DNA of 64,000 nt from Paraprevotella xylaniphila YIT 11841 (GTDB lineage Bacteria; Bacteroidota; Bacteroidia; Bacteroidales; Bacteroidaceae), in NCBI RefSeq assembly GCF_000205165.1, contig NZ_GL883885.1:25529-89528 (forward strand), read 5' to 3'. Shown piece by piece: positions 24,823 to 33,460 of the stretch. Under the pieces are notes generated by a model. That model was given only the letters and a program-made list of their open reading frames with translations. It was not told the DNA's origin and searched no databases. The position numbers and the translations under genes are program-made. Each line of letters opens with the position of its first letter. The first letter of the stretch is position 1.

Positions 24823-25695
24823 ATGCAACTGATAAAAGACATGGAATTTGGAGGCGAACGCCCTTTGTTCGCCTCACACGACCTGCATCTGGACCACGTG
24901 GTCGTACGTGCCGGGGAGTCGGCCATCAAGGAATGTAGCAACATCCTCGCCACTAACTGCCGCTTCGAAGGCAACTATCCGTTCTGGCACGTACATGGTT
25001 TCGTCATCGACCACTGTTTCTTCGACGTGGGAGGACGCTCCGCCCTGTGGTATTCCGACCATTTGAAGATGACCGACACACGCATCGATGCTCCCAAAAT
25101 GTTCCGCGAAATGACGGACATAGAAATCGAGAATGTGGAAATCAACGATGCCGACGAAGTTTTCTGGAGATGCAACCGGTTGGACATAAAGAACCTGAAG
25201 CTGCACGACGGGCGATACCCGTTCATGTTCAGCCGCAACATCCGCATAGACGGGTTGGAAAGTGATAGCAAATACGTCTTCCAGTACGTGAAAGACGTTG
25301 AAATCCACCATGCCAGGATTACCACAAAGGATGCGTTCTGGGAAGTGGAAAACGTCACCGTGTACGACTCTGAACTGAACGGCGAATACTTGGGATGGCA
25401 CTCGCGCAACCTGCGTCTGGTGAACTGCCACATCACGGGAGAACAACCGCTCTGCTATGCCCGTGATTTGGTACTTGAGAATTGCACTTTCGGCCCGGAA
25501 TGCGACCGCGCTTTCGAGTACAGCAGCGTACGGGCCACCATCAACGGACCGATAAGCGGCGTGAAAAATCCCTCTTCCGGGTGTATCATCGCCGAAAGCT
25601 ACGGCGACATCATCCTCGACGAAAACATCAAGGCACCTGCCGACTGTGAACTTAAACTTCGGGACGAACAAACTTGTTTCAGCGACTGCGTATGA
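24823..25695 (+). CDS. DUF3737 family protein
   Basis: A 290-residue cytosolic protein made almost entirely of short repeats with alternating small and aromatic residues (for example RCNRLDIKNLKLHDG, YVKDVEIHHARITTKDAFWEVENVTVYDSEL), which suggests a right-handed beta-helix. I recognise the opening MEFGGERPLFAS and the FWHVHG and HSRNLRLVNC segments as DUF3737. No catalytic motif is known to me. The start MQLIKDMEFGG at 24823 is used because upstream in-frame codons fall in the promoter. It overlaps the aminotransferase gene by 4 bases (ATGA) and follows operator B. DUF3737 genes are, from memory, often paired with MalY-like lyases. Confidence 0.8.
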   Translation: MQLIKDMEFGGERPLFASHDLHLDHVVVRAGESAIKECSNILATNCRFEGNYPFWHVHGFVIDHCFFDVGGRSALWYSDHLKMTDTRIDAPKMFREMTDIEIENVEINDADEVFWRCNRLDIKNLKLHDGRYPFMFSRNIRIDGLESDSKYVFQYVKDVEIHHARITTKDAFWEVENVTVYDSELNGEYLGWHSRNLRLVNCHITGEQPLCYARDLVLENCTFGPECDRAFEYSSVRATINGPISGVKNPSSGCIIAESYGDIILDENIKAPADCELKLRDEQTCFSDCV

Positions 25696-26858
25696 AATAC
25701 GATTTTGACGAGATAATTCCCCGCCGCCATACGAATTCCTACAAATGGGACAGCGCGGCGGACAGCGACGTACTTCCTTTATGGGTGGCGGACATGGACT
25801 TCCGCACGGCTCCCGCCATCACGGAAGCCTTGGCCGACCGCGTGGGACACGGCATCTTCGGTTACACGCGGGTACCCGACGAGTATTATGAAGCCGTCTG
25901 CGCGTGGTTCAAACGCAGGCACGGATGGGCCATTGAAAAGGAGTGGATGATTTATACCTCCGGCGTAGTGCCTGCCGTGTCCGCCATCATCAAGGCTCTG
26001 ACCGTGCCGGGCGACAAAGTACTGGTGCAGACGCCCGTCTACAACTGCTTCTTCTCCTCCATCCGCAACAACGGTTGCGAAGTGACAAGCAACCCGCTCG
26101 TTTACGAAAACCATACCTACCGCATCGATTTCGAAGACTTGGAACGGAAAGCCTCCGACGAACAAGTAAAAGTGATGCTGCTCTGCAATCCCCATAATCC
26201 CGCCGGACGAGTGTGGACAAGGGAGGAACTGATGCAAATCGGCGAAATCTGCCTCCGCCACAACGTGACGGTGGTGTCCGACGAAATACATTGCGAACTG
26301 ACCTACCCGGAACATGACTACACTCCTTTTGCCTCCTTGCCGGAAACATTCACGGGACATGCCGTCACCTGCATATCCCCCAGCAAAGCATTCAACATCG
26401 CAGGACTGCAAATCGCCAACATCGTGGCTCCGGACGAAGAAATACGCCGCCGAATCGACAAAGCCATCAACATCAACGAGGTGTGCGACGTCAATCCTTT
26501 CGGAGTAATCGCCACCATAGCCGCATACCGCAAGGGGGAGGACTGGCTAGACCAACTGTTGGCATACCTGCAAGGGAATTACAGGTATATGGAAGAGTTC
26601 TGCACGGAACACCTTCCGGACTTTCCGATTTGCAAACTGGAGGGTACTTATTTGGTATGGATGGACTGCCGCACACTGGCCACGCCTTCTGCCGAACTGG
26701 AACACCGCCTGACCCGGGAAGCCCGGCTTTGGCTCAATGCCGGAGCCATGTACGGCAAGGAAGGCGAAGGCTTCATGCGTTGGAACATCGCCTGCCCTCG
26801 TGCCATACTGGCAGAAGGCTTGGAACGTTTCAAAGATTTTATCGTCCATAAAACATAA
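25692..26858 (+). CDS. MalY/PatB-type aminotransferase, probable cystathionine beta-lyase
   Basis: A PLP enzyme of 388 residues, fold type I. It shows LPLWVADMDFRTAP at the N-terminus (the MalY/PatB signature), FGYTRVPDEYYEAVCAWFKRRHGW, CNPHNPAGRVWT, VSDEIHCEL, and the Schiff-base lysine Lys232 in ISPSKAFNIAGLQ. Enzymes of this group cleave C-S bonds of cystathionine, cysteine or cysteine S-conjugates and often lack real transaminase function in vivo. The start at 25692 overlaps the DUF3737 stop. The operon partner and the Cys-rich regulator nearby fit sulfur or thiol-conjugate metabolism, but that is contextual. Confidence 0.88.
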   Translation: MKYDFDEIIPRRHTNSYKWDSAADSDVLPLWVADMDFRTAPAITEALADRVGHGIFGYTRVPDEYYEAVCAWFKRRHGWAIEKEWMIYTSGVVPAVSAIIKALTVPGDKVLVQTPVYNCFFSSIRNNGCEVTSNPLVYENHTYRIDFEDLERKASDEQVKVMLLCNPHNPAGRVWTREELMQIGEICLRHNVTVVSDEIHCELTYPEHDYTPFASLPETFTGHAVTCISPSKAFNIAGLQIANIVAPDEEIRRRIDKAININEVCDVNPFGVIATIAAYRKGEDWLDQLLAYLQGNYRYMEEFCTEHLPDFPICKLEGTYLVWMDCRTLATPSAELEHRLTREARLWLNAGAMYGKEGEGFMRWNIACPRAILAEGLERFKDFIVHKT

Positions 26859-26896
26859 TAACTTCTAAAAAGCTATAGCCCTTTCGTTTTATTCCC

Positions 26897-26904
26897 TATC
26901 TTTG
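26897..26904 (+). promoter_or_regulatory. -7 box for the cysteine-rich secreted protein
   Basis: TATCTTTG (consensus), 76 bases before the ATG at 26980, which leaves a leader of roughly 70 bases. No CCGTAAT operator of the neighbouring regulon is present here. Confidence 0.6.
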
Positions 26905-26979
26905 CTGTACGAAGGCAAGGCTCTGACTTAGGACTGAAAAGCCAAATTAGACAAGGTGTTTAACGAAAAAAGAAAACGG

Positions 26980-27264
26980 ATGAAAAAGTTCTTATTGAGT
27001 TGCGCGGTGCTTCTAAGCGCAGTGTCCTTTACCGTTTATGCCGCACAGGAAAACAACAAGGACAAAAAAGACAAAAGGGATAAAATAGAATGCTGTTGCA
27101 AAGACTGCACCTGCAAGGATTGTACGTGCAAGACGGATTGTTCGGAATGTGCCGGATGCCGTAAAAACGAAGAATGCAGCGAGTGCAGGGATTGCAGGCA
27201 CGAAGGACATTGCTGTGACTACGATCACCACCGCAGAGGAGGCTGTTGCGGAGGCGGGTGCTAA
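26980..27264 (+). CDS. secreted cysteine-rich metallothionein-like protein
   Basis: A 94-residue protein with an N-terminal signal peptide (MKKFLLSCAVLLSAVSFTVYA, cleavage before AQEN). A short Lys/Asp-rich spacer (NNKDKKDKRDKIE) follows, then a region in which I count 18 Cys in about 55 residues. It starts CCCKDCTCKDCTCKTDC, continues with CSECAGC and CSECRDC, has a His patch (HEGHCCDYDHH) and ends GGCCGGGC. CKDCT is repeated in tandem. Such density resembles metallothioneins or Cys-knot-like proteins, but export to the periplasm or surface is unusual for a metallothionein. It has its own promoter box and is monocistronic. It could bind metals or form a disulfide-linked network; no family name is certain. 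Confidence 0.75.
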   Translation: MKKFLLSCAVLLSAVSFTVYAAQENNKDKKDKRDKIECCCKDCTCKDCTCKTDCSECAGCRKNEECSECRDCRHEGHCCDYDHHRRGGCCGGGC

Positions 27265-27464
27265 TCCCCTTCCGGCATGATGGCCCATCGCAGAAACCCC
27301 GTTTGCATGTCGAAGATGACAAGACATAAGAACAAAAGAACATATCTTTCTCGTGAAAGTTATCTTGCTTTTTGGTTCGTATGTTCTTCTGCCCTATAGG
27401 TTTCAAGATGTTTGAAAGCAGGAAATAGGCTGTTTTCAGGTGTTTCTGCAAGAAAAGCATATAC
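27265..27464. other. non-coding stretch with a smaller inverted repeat
   Basis: There is no gene between the Cys-rich gene and the large hairpin at 27465. One imperfectly spaced inverted repeat, AAGAACATA (27336-27344) with TATGTTCTT (27380-27388), is visible. Nothing else stands out. Confidence 0.5.
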
Positions 27465-27536
27465 AAAAACGAATCTGCGCCAAACGAAAAATTGTTCTCC
27501 TGTGATTGATTTTTCGTTTGGCGCAGATTCGTTTTT
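27465..27536. terminator. perfect 27-base hairpin, probable bidirectional terminator
   Basis: Arms 27465-27491 and 27510-27536 are exact reverse complements over 27 bases, with an 18-base loop. Both ends of the stem finish in runs of A or T (AAAAAC start, GTTTTT end), as expected for termination in both directions between convergent genes. The stem is about twice as long as other terminators in the window. Confidence 0.8.
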
Positions 27537-27556
27537 CATTCTCCTGTAATCAATTT
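27495..27556 (+). repeat. imperfect direct repeat around the right hairpin arm
   Basis: TTCTCCTGTGATTGATTT at 27495-27512 recurs as TTCTCCTGTAATCAATTT at 27539-27556 (15 of 18 identical), 44 bases apart. The first copy lies in the hairpin loop and the second just outside the right arm. It may record a duplication or insertion event. Confidence 0.5.
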
Positions 27557-27631
27557 CAAGAGCTTAACCATCTGAAAACCAAGCTTATGCAGAAGAAAAA
27601 GAAATCAACAGCCACGCATCCAAAGGACAGG

Positions 27632-28966
27632 TCAGTTGCCATCGGGTTTCTGCATCTCCACAAAGGGGCTTTCGTCCCAACGGAACGCATCCGGACTATC
27701 CGGCACGGAAGGCCGGAAAGGCTGCACGTCTTCGCGAAGGTGGTCTACAAAAGGCAGACAGGCTTGTTTCATTCCTTCGACAACACACCGCGCTATCTGG
27801 TATGCCCCGTAAGGATTGAAATGGGTGTTGTCGGCCAAAGCTTTGGCCTGCCCCGGATAAGTACCGGCCGGATAATGCACGAAAGCCCTTTTGCTTCCTT
27901 CCTCGCCCAAAGCCTCAAACAGGACGCGCGTCATTTCCTGCAAATCTATCAAAGGCACCTGCTCCCGTTCGGCCACCCAATGCACGGCATCGGGATAGTC
28001 GGCGTGTGTGGACCGTATCTTCCCGTCCTTGAAAGCCCGACGGCAGGTCGGGGTCACCAACACAGGATGTCCGCCACGCTGCCGGACTTCGTCAATGAAC
28101 GTTTTCAGGCTTGTGGCGAAGGAATAATAAGCTCCCCTTCCCGGCCCATTTTGTTTCTGGTCGTTGTGCCCGAACTCCATGAACATGTAGTCGCCCGGTT
28201 TCATTTGCGACAAGGCTTTCTTCAATCGTCCGGCACGGATGAAAGTGTCGGCACATTCGCCGCTCTCCGCATAATTGGCAAAGCATACTTCCGCATCAAA
28301 GAAACGGGGAATCATCTGTCCCCAACTGGCCCACGGCTCTTCGTCCTGGTCCACCACGGTAGAGTTTCCAGTCAGGAACAGGGTCGGGACACAGTGGTCC
28401 GGTTCAATCCGGATGGCCGCACACTGCGGACGGTCACCGTTGACTTCAATCGTAAGCTTGTCATCCCAGTTCAGCTTGGATCGTTCACGCGGTTTGATAC
28501 GCACCGCCTCGGTATCGGAGATTTTCGGTGTACGTTTGTTGACTGTGAAAGTAAACGTGCGGAACTCCCCTTTCTTCGTCGGCACGCTTTCCAAAAACAA
28601 GCGGCGCGACTCCGCCCGTACCGTGGTAACGCCCGCCTCCTTGCGGTTGCCCAAAAGCACCGTGACGCGATAGTTCCCGTCGGGTACCTGTACGGAGACA
28701 TAATAAGGCCGGTCTCCGCTTTCGTCCGGCGAGGCGAGCAGGTCATAGCCGTACCCTTTCTCCGGCGTATAACGGTCTTCGGGAGACAGCCGGTGTTCGG
28801 TCAACGGTGCGGCAGACGACGTATCGCCCTCCCCCAACAGACGTTGCACCGGTACACGCTTGTCCGAAGTCAGTTGCAACAGGTAACCACCATCGGCAGC
28901 ATGCAACACGGAAAATCCCGTGCCGCATGCCCATAGGCCTAATATAATAAAGTGATGTCGCATCAT
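27632..28966 (-). CDS. rhamnogalacturonan acetylesterase (CE12-type SGNH hydrolase)
   Basis: A secreted esterase of 444 residues: signal peptide (about 1-23), an N-terminal beta-sandwich of about 160 residues (YYVSVQVPDGNYRVTVLLGN), then an SGNH domain. Block I is FLTGNSTVVDQ with the nucleophilic Ser. EFGHNDQK is the GHND block, and DNTHFNPYGAYQ is the DxxH block. This block spelling is characteristic of CE12 enzymes that remove acetyl groups from rhamnogalacturonan I. It overlaps the GH2 gene upstream by 4 bases and is the last gene of the GH105-GH2-CE12 operon, which ends at the large hairpin. Export to the periplasm is expected. Confidence 0.9.
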   Translation of the reverse strand: MMRHHFIILGLWACGTGFSVLHAADGGYLLQLTSDKRVPVQRLLGEGDTSSAAPLTEHRLSPEDRYTPEKGYGYDLLASPDESGDRPYYVSVQVPDGNYRVTVLLGNRKEAGVTTVRAESRRLFLESVPTKKGEFRTFTFTVNKRTPKISDTEAVRIKPRERSKLNWDDKLTIEVNGDRPQCAAIRIEPDHCVPTLFLTGNSTVVDQDEEPWASWGQMIPRFFDAEVCFANYAESGECADTFIRAGRLKKALSQMKPGDYMFMEFGHNDQKQNGPGRGAYYSFATSLKTFIDEVRQRGGHPVLVTPTCRRAFKDGKIRSTHADYPDAVHWVAEREQVPLIDLQEMTRVLFEALGEEGSKRAFVHYPAGTYPGQAKALADNTHFNPYGAYQIARCVVEGMKQACLPFVDHLREDVQPFRPSVPDSPDAFRWDESPFVEMQKPDGN

Positions 28967-31908
28967 TTCTTGGCATTAAGTTTCGGTTTCAACTCATCGG
29001 GCGAATCGTTGGTGTACATGTTCACCTTGGGAGCTTCTTTGGTGAAAAGGTCTTTGACGTGCTGCAAATCCACCGTGTATTGCGGGCGGAAATCGTCCGA
29101 CTGCATGTAAGCGATGACGGCTTTGCGCATCTGGGCGATAACGGGTACCCCGCTGTCCGCATCCAACGGCATGGTAGTCATCATCAGCCGTCCGCCCGCC
29201 ACGTTGGCTTCAAACAGCATACCGATCTTGCGGCTCAGGAACCACGTGTCGATGCTCTGTACGATCGGTTGGAAATCAGCCGGAAATTCCGTAAACTGCA
29301 TGACCTGTTTGCGGTTCACCAAGTCCCACCACTGCATGTCGCTGTAGTAATCCGTGGGGAAGTTCCGGAAGAGCGGATGGTTGCTTTCGATGTAAAGCCC
29401 GGTGGTGTGGGGCGGACGCATCTTGAACCAACTCGTGTTCCAGAACACGGGCGTGAACTGTTGCACGATGTCCTTTCCATAAGTAATCTTTCCGGCTGCC
29501 GCCACCAACACCTTGCCTCCTGCCTTCAACACTTCTTCGGCCTGTTTGTCCAACGTGTCCGTGATGTACACGTCGCCGGTGTCCATGCAGGCCAAATCAT
29601 CCAACGTCGTCTGAGGATACACCCAAAAGTCCCAATGGTTCCTGCTGCGCACTTCTTCCTTGCGGCCATCGAGGTCATACGTCCCCTTCAGCATCACCTC
29701 GAACACCATTTGCCGAGGCACATCTATCTTATCCAAAGAAACCATCACGCTGCCCAAACCGATGTTGTTGCCCAAAGCCACATCACCGTTGTACAAAGTC
29801 CCTTCCGTATACGTTTTCCCGTACTTGTCGCAGATGCGGTAAGACACTTCTGCGTCACGAATCGCCGCTTTGCCATAATGGGCCACCTCGACCGCCGCCG
29901 TAAAAGCGTCCCGGTTCCAATAGGTGAACTTGGGAATGCGCGCCAACAGCACCGTCGGCGAACAGAATTCACGGAAGTCTTCCGGTGAACAGTATTCCTT
30001 TTCGTCAAAAAAGACATCCGTCAATCCCACCAAGGCCGTACCCTGCCCGGAGTAGTCGTTCAGGGCCAACAATTGGAATCCCGCATAATCCGGTGTACGC
30101 AAGGTCCGTTCAATCTCATGTTTGTAGCATAGGGTTTGCAGCTTGCCGGAAGCCATCATGAACTTGTGCGCCATTCCGCCCATGTGATTGTCGTTCAGTA
30201 TGTCGCGGAATATCTCGAAGTTTTTGGCTTTGTTCACCCCCGTGTACTTACTGATTTCATCGAAATTAGGGAATACGCACCATTGCCCGGTCTCGTGGGA
30301 GACGAAAGGCACACTCACCGTGTCGATTTTCGCGCGGAAGTCAAACATGCTCTCCGGTGCACGGCGGCGCCATTCGTCCAATCCGCGCACACCGGCTTTC
30401 ACATGGTACATGCTCTTAGGCTGCCAAGCCCAACCGCCTCCGACCGACGCGCCGGTGTATACATGACGGCTGTCCGTCTTCTTCCAATAGTCCACGAAAT
30501 CGCTCACCCAAGCCACCCAGTTGCCCGCCGGTTCGTTGCCGCAGGCCATCATGCAAAACGAAGCATAATTGCCATACGCCTTGTTCATGCGCTGTGTTTC
30601 TTCCATCAAATAACGGTCGATGTACATTCCGTTCCCCAGCTTCACCCCGTGGTTCGGCCAACTCGGTCCTTCGGGCTGCAAATAGAATCCCACACGGTCG
30701 GCCGCCGCAAAGGCGGCTTCGGGCGGACAGAAAGAATGGAAACGCATGTGGTTCAGCCCATAGCTCCGGCAAATGCGGAACACCCGTTCCCACGACTCCT
30801 CGTCCATTGGGGCGTATCCTGTCAATGGGAAATCGCAGTTCTCCACCGTGCCGCGCAACTGGATGAGCCGACCGTTCATATAAAACATCTTCCCGTCTAT
30901 CTTGAACTCACGCATCCCGAAAGTACGGGTCTGTTTGTCCGTCCCGTACTCAGAGGAGACTTCTGCCGTCAATTCATACAATGCCGGATTGAATTCATCC
31001 CACAACTGCATTTTCTCGCCCATGTCCAACACGACCTCTACTTCCGCCTGTCCTTTTTTCAGCTTCACCCGGCGGGACACAACCGGTATCTCGTGCACCA
31101 CATCGGTATTGAAACTCTTGGCCGACAACTTGACCTCGGCATCAGGACGTCCTTTGCCGCGATGTAGCTTCAAACGTATCCGCACGGTGGCCGTACGGTC
31201 ATGTATGTTCGGATAAACCTGTATGTCTTCGGCATACAGAAGAGGCGTGCTCCGCAATTCCATACGTCCCACCACACCGTTCCAGTTTCCCTGTGTCTGG
31301 TCGGTCACGCTATGCGAGTCCGCTCCTACACAAACGCCGTCGATACGGTTGCTGACGCGCAACGCCAAGGCGTTTTCCCCGCTTTTGACAAAATCAGTCA
31401 CGTCATAACAATGAGGCACGCACAAGCTGTTGTCGCCCCCGACTTTCTTTCCGTTGACCCACAATTCCGTCTCGATATGCGGACGCTCAAGATACAATAC
31501 GACACGACGGTTCTTCCAATCAGCCGGTACTTCCACCATCCTTCGGTACCAGGCCGTCCCCACATAGTGGCGGTCGGGCGTCAGGAAAAACGGCAACTTG
31601 AAGTTCTCTTCCCGACGGTATTTCTCCATGTAAGGGTTATAAAAATAGGAACTGTCGTAGAGCGACCCTGTCCACTGCGTTTCCACCGACGGCCTGTCGC
31701 CCTTCAAACGTTGCGGCATACTGCCGGGTAACAAGATACGGTCTTCCAAAGGCCGGTCGTACCACTTATCAGCTGTTCCCTTATCAGCCCTGTCGATTTG
31801 AAACTCCCACTGTCCCGCCAAGTCCAAACGACCCTGTGCGGACAGCTTCCCACCGTAAGTCAAAGCGAGCATGGCAAAAGCCGATGCCCAAATGTGATGT
31901 TTGTTCAT
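28963..31908 (-). CDS. GH2-family glycoside hydrolase
   Basis: A periplasmic enzyme of 981 residues with signal peptide (MNKHHIWASAFAMLALTYGGKLSAQ). GH2 layout: sugar-binding jelly roll (about 30-230; WYRRMVEVPADWKNRRVVLYLERP), immunoglobulin-like domain, then a TIM barrel. Acid/base Glu459 lies in MACGNEPAG and the probable nucleophile Glu539 in SHETGQW. A long C-terminal region has a Rossmann-like segment (GGKVLVAAAGKITYGKD) that may be a non-catalytic domain. GH2 covers beta-galactosidases, glucuronidases and arabino-enzymes; with GH105 and CE12 beside it, a side-chain activity on rhamnogalacturonan is likely, but the exact sugar is unclear. It lies 27 bases after the GH105 gene. Confidence 0.88.
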   Translation of the reverse strand: MNKHHIWASAFAMLALTYGGKLSAQGRLDLAGQWEFQIDRADKGTADKWYDRPLEDRILLPGSMPQRLKGDRPSVETQWTGSLYDSSYFYNPYMEKYRREENFKLPFFLTPDRHYVGTAWYRRMVEVPADWKNRRVVLYLERPHIETELWVNGKKVGGDNSLCVPHCYDVTDFVKSGENALALRVSNRIDGVCVGADSHSVTDQTQGNWNGVVGRMELRSTPLLYAEDIQVYPNIHDRTATVRIRLKLHRGKGRPDAEVKLSAKSFNTDVVHEIPVVSRRVKLKKGQAEVEVVLDMGEKMQLWDEFNPALYELTAEVSSEYGTDKQTRTFGMREFKIDGKMFYMNGRLIQLRGTVENCDFPLTGYAPMDEESWERVFRICRSYGLNHMRFHSFCPPEAAFAAADRVGFYLQPEGPSWPNHGVKLGNGMYIDRYLMEETQRMNKAYGNYASFCMMACGNEPAGNWVAWVSDFVDYWKKTDSRHVYTGASVGGGWAWQPKSMYHVKAGVRGLDEWRRRAPESMFDFRAKIDTVSVPFVSHETGQWCVFPNFDEISKYTGVNKAKNFEIFRDILNDNHMGGMAHKFMMASGKLQTLCYKHEIERTLRTPDYAGFQLLALNDYSGQGTALVGLTDVFFDEKEYCSPEDFREFCSPTVLLARIPKFTYWNRDAFTAAVEVAHYGKAAIRDAEVSYRICDKYGKTYTEGTLYNGDVALGNNIGLGSVMVSLDKIDVPRQMVFEVMLKGTYDLDGRKEEVRSRNHWDFWVYPQTTLDDLACMDTGDVYITDTLDKQAEEVLKAGGKVLVAAAGKITYGKDIVQQFTPVFWNTSWFKMRPPHTTGLYIESNHPLFRNFPTDYYSDMQWWDLVNRKQVMQFTEFPADFQPIVQSIDTWFLSRKIGMLFEANVAGGRLMMTTMPLDADSGVPVIAQMRKAVIAYMQSDDFRPQYTVDLQHVKDLFTKEAPKVNMYTNDSPDELKPKLNAKK

Positions 31909-31935
31909 GAAAATTAGGTTAATAAAACGATTATA

Positions 31936-33099
31936 TTATTGAGTTAAAAACTTTATCATCTCGGCACCGGCCAACAAATAACAACCGATGGCAAAATCCT
32001 CGAAATCCGGCTTGCTGTCATATCCTACCGGCTGACCGTCTTTCGGTTCCTTACCGGTCCCTTGCACGTATCCCAGAAATCCGTCCGGATGCACCGCGTC
32101 GTGCATCAACGCATTCCATGCCTTTAATGCAGGCTCTCCAAAAACTTCGTCCGACAAGACCCCGTTGCGCATTCCCCATGCCATACCATACAGGAACAGC
32201 GCAGTACCGGTTGTTTCCGGACCTCCGTAATGAAATTCATCGGTCAGGCTGCAATTCCAGAAACCATCGCCCCGCTGGCATTTCTTCACTGAGAAAGCCA
32301 TGGCAAGGAAATCATCCGTCAGCAATTTCTTGATGTCCGCAATCTCCTGCTTCTCGCCTCCGACAAACAAATCCTCCGCCCGTTCCATCTCGTCTATCGT
32401 ACGTGCCAACGCTGCCATGACCCAACCATTCCCACGGCTCCAGTAGCAACTCTTCCCGTTCGGCTCCTTATAAGGCGGAATAAAATCGGCGTCACGCCAC
32501 CACAAACCGTCTATCGTATTAAACAGTCCGACCTGTCCGGCACAGTCGCGCGTATAGCCATACAGTTCCCTCATCGTACGGAAATAGCGAATGTCCTGCT
32601 TGACTACGCCCATTTTGGCATAGACGGGCATGGCCATTTGCAAGGCGTCTATCCACGACCAATCCCCTCGTTCCGTACTGTTCACCACGTTATTGAGCAT
32701 ACGTTCCGTATTCCCCAAAACCTGGGCATCTTCATGCAGGCGATACAAATCAATATAAACCTGCGCGCAACATTGGTTGTCGGCATTACGTGTATGCGAA
32801 CCTCCACGGAATCCCCACAAATTCGCCACAGCCCAATCCATGGCATATTCCACATAGCGAGGCTGTGGAGCAACTTCGTTCAAAGCCAACAGTCCCTCCA
32901 TATACACACTGCGCGTCCAAATATTAGAGGGACGAACACCGTTTATCCGTATGGAATCCCCCGCCACAGGGTGCTGAGCCATAAAACGTTCGTTCACCAA
33001 AACCATCTGCTCTATCATAAGCTTCCTATCCGGTCGCCGACCGGCCATAAGCCCAGTGACACAAGATATAAAAAGGATTAACCACAGCGTTTTCTTCAT
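31936..33099 (-). CDS. GH105 unsaturated rhamnogalacturonyl/glucuronyl hydrolase
   Basis: A 387-residue secreted enzyme (signal peptide about 1-19) with the (alpha/alpha)6 barrel of family GH105, which removes the unsaturated uronic acid that pectate or rhamnogalacturonan lyases leave. Recognisable segments include RPSNIWTRSVYMEGLLAL, GGSHTRNADNQCCAQVYIDLY, GDWSWIDALQMAMPVYAKMG, GLWWRDADF and YWSRGNGWVMAALARTI. It is the promoter-proximal gene of the operon, with a consensus -7 box in front. It supplies the step between an extracellular lyase (not in this window) and the GH2/CE12 enzymes that follow. Confidence 0.9.
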   Translation of the reverse strand: MKKTLWLILFISCVTGLMAGRRPDRKLMIEQMVLVNERFMAQHPVAGDSIRINGVRPSNIWTRSVYMEGLLALNEVAPQPRYVEYAMDWAVANLWGFRGGSHTRNADNQCCAQVYIDLYRLHEDAQVLGNTERMLNNVVNSTERGDWSWIDALQMAMPVYAKMGVVKQDIRYFRTMRELYGYTRDCAGQVGLFNTIDGLWWRDADFIPPYKEPNGKSCYWSRGNGWVMAALARTIDEMERAEDLFVGGEKQEIADIKKLLTDDFLAMAFSVKKCQRGDGFWNCSLTDEFHYGGPETTGTALFLYGMAWGMRNGVLSDEVFGEPALKAWNALMHDAVHPDGFLGYVQGTGKEPKDGQPVGYDSKPDFEDFAIGCYLLAGAEMIKFLTQ

Positions 33100-33121
33100 T
33101 TAATATAGGTATTAATAAGAG

Positions 33122-33129
33122 CAAAGATA
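33122..33129 (-). promoter_or_regulatory. -7 box for the GH105-GH2-CE12 operon
   Basis: TATCTTTG on the minus strand, 23 bases before the start at 33099, with a TTTC about 20 bases upstream of the box. It is back to back with the tRNA-Thr promoter. Confidence 0.6.
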
Positions 33130-33169
33130 GTTTTTTTTCATCTTACCCTGAAAAAAATCCGGTTTTATT

Positions 33170-33199
33170 TTTGTATTTAAAAAATATATCCTACCTTTG
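33170..33199 (+). promoter_or_regulatory. promoter of tRNA-Thr
   Basis: TTTG at 33170-33173, an 18-base A/T-rich spacer, and TACCTTTG at 33192-33199, with the tRNA starting 15 bases later. Confidence 0.65.
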
Positions 33200-33214
33200 C
33201 ACGCGAAATCAAAA

Positions 33215-33287
33215 GCCGACATGGCTCAGTTGGTAGAGCATTTCATTCGTAATGAAAGGGTCCGGGGTTCGAGTCCCCGTGTCGGCT
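33215..33287 (+). tRNA. tRNA-Thr (anticodon CGT)
   Basis: The cloverleaf can be drawn by hand. The acceptor stem is GCCGACA/TGTCGGC with discriminator T. The D arm is GCTCAGTTGGTAGAGC. The anticodon arm is TTTCA-TTCGTAA-TGAAA with anticodon CGT reading ACG. The T arm is CCGGGGTTCGAGTCCCCG. The 3' CCA is not encoded. The length of 73 bases and the conserved GTTCGA and GG of the D loop are normal. Confidence 0.96.
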
Positions 33288-33293
33288 CAAAGG

Positions 33294-33330
33294 AAAAAGG
33301 AAGAAAATAATTTATATTTTCTTCCTTTTT
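33294..33330 (+). terminator. terminator after tRNA-Thr
   Basis: A perfect 16-base stem (arms 33294-33309 and 33315-33330) with a 5-base loop ends in CCTTTTTTATT. Confidence 0.8.
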
Positions 33331-33367
33331 TATTATCAAATTCCAGAATTGCTACTATAAGACAAAA

Positions 33368-33402
33368 GCAACCATCGTCTCAATTACATGAAAGATGGTT
33401 GC
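33368..33402 (-). terminator. hairpin downstream of the arylpyruvate operon
   Basis: GATGGTTGC and GCAACCATC form a 9-base stem (33368-33376 with 33394-33402). On the minus strand the stem is followed by TTTTGTC. It lies 60 bases after the ACT gene stop. Confidence 0.6.
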
Positions 33403-33460
33403 CTTTCCACGCGACAATCCTACTTGGGTTTCTTTAATCTTTCTATTCCTTAGCTTACCT

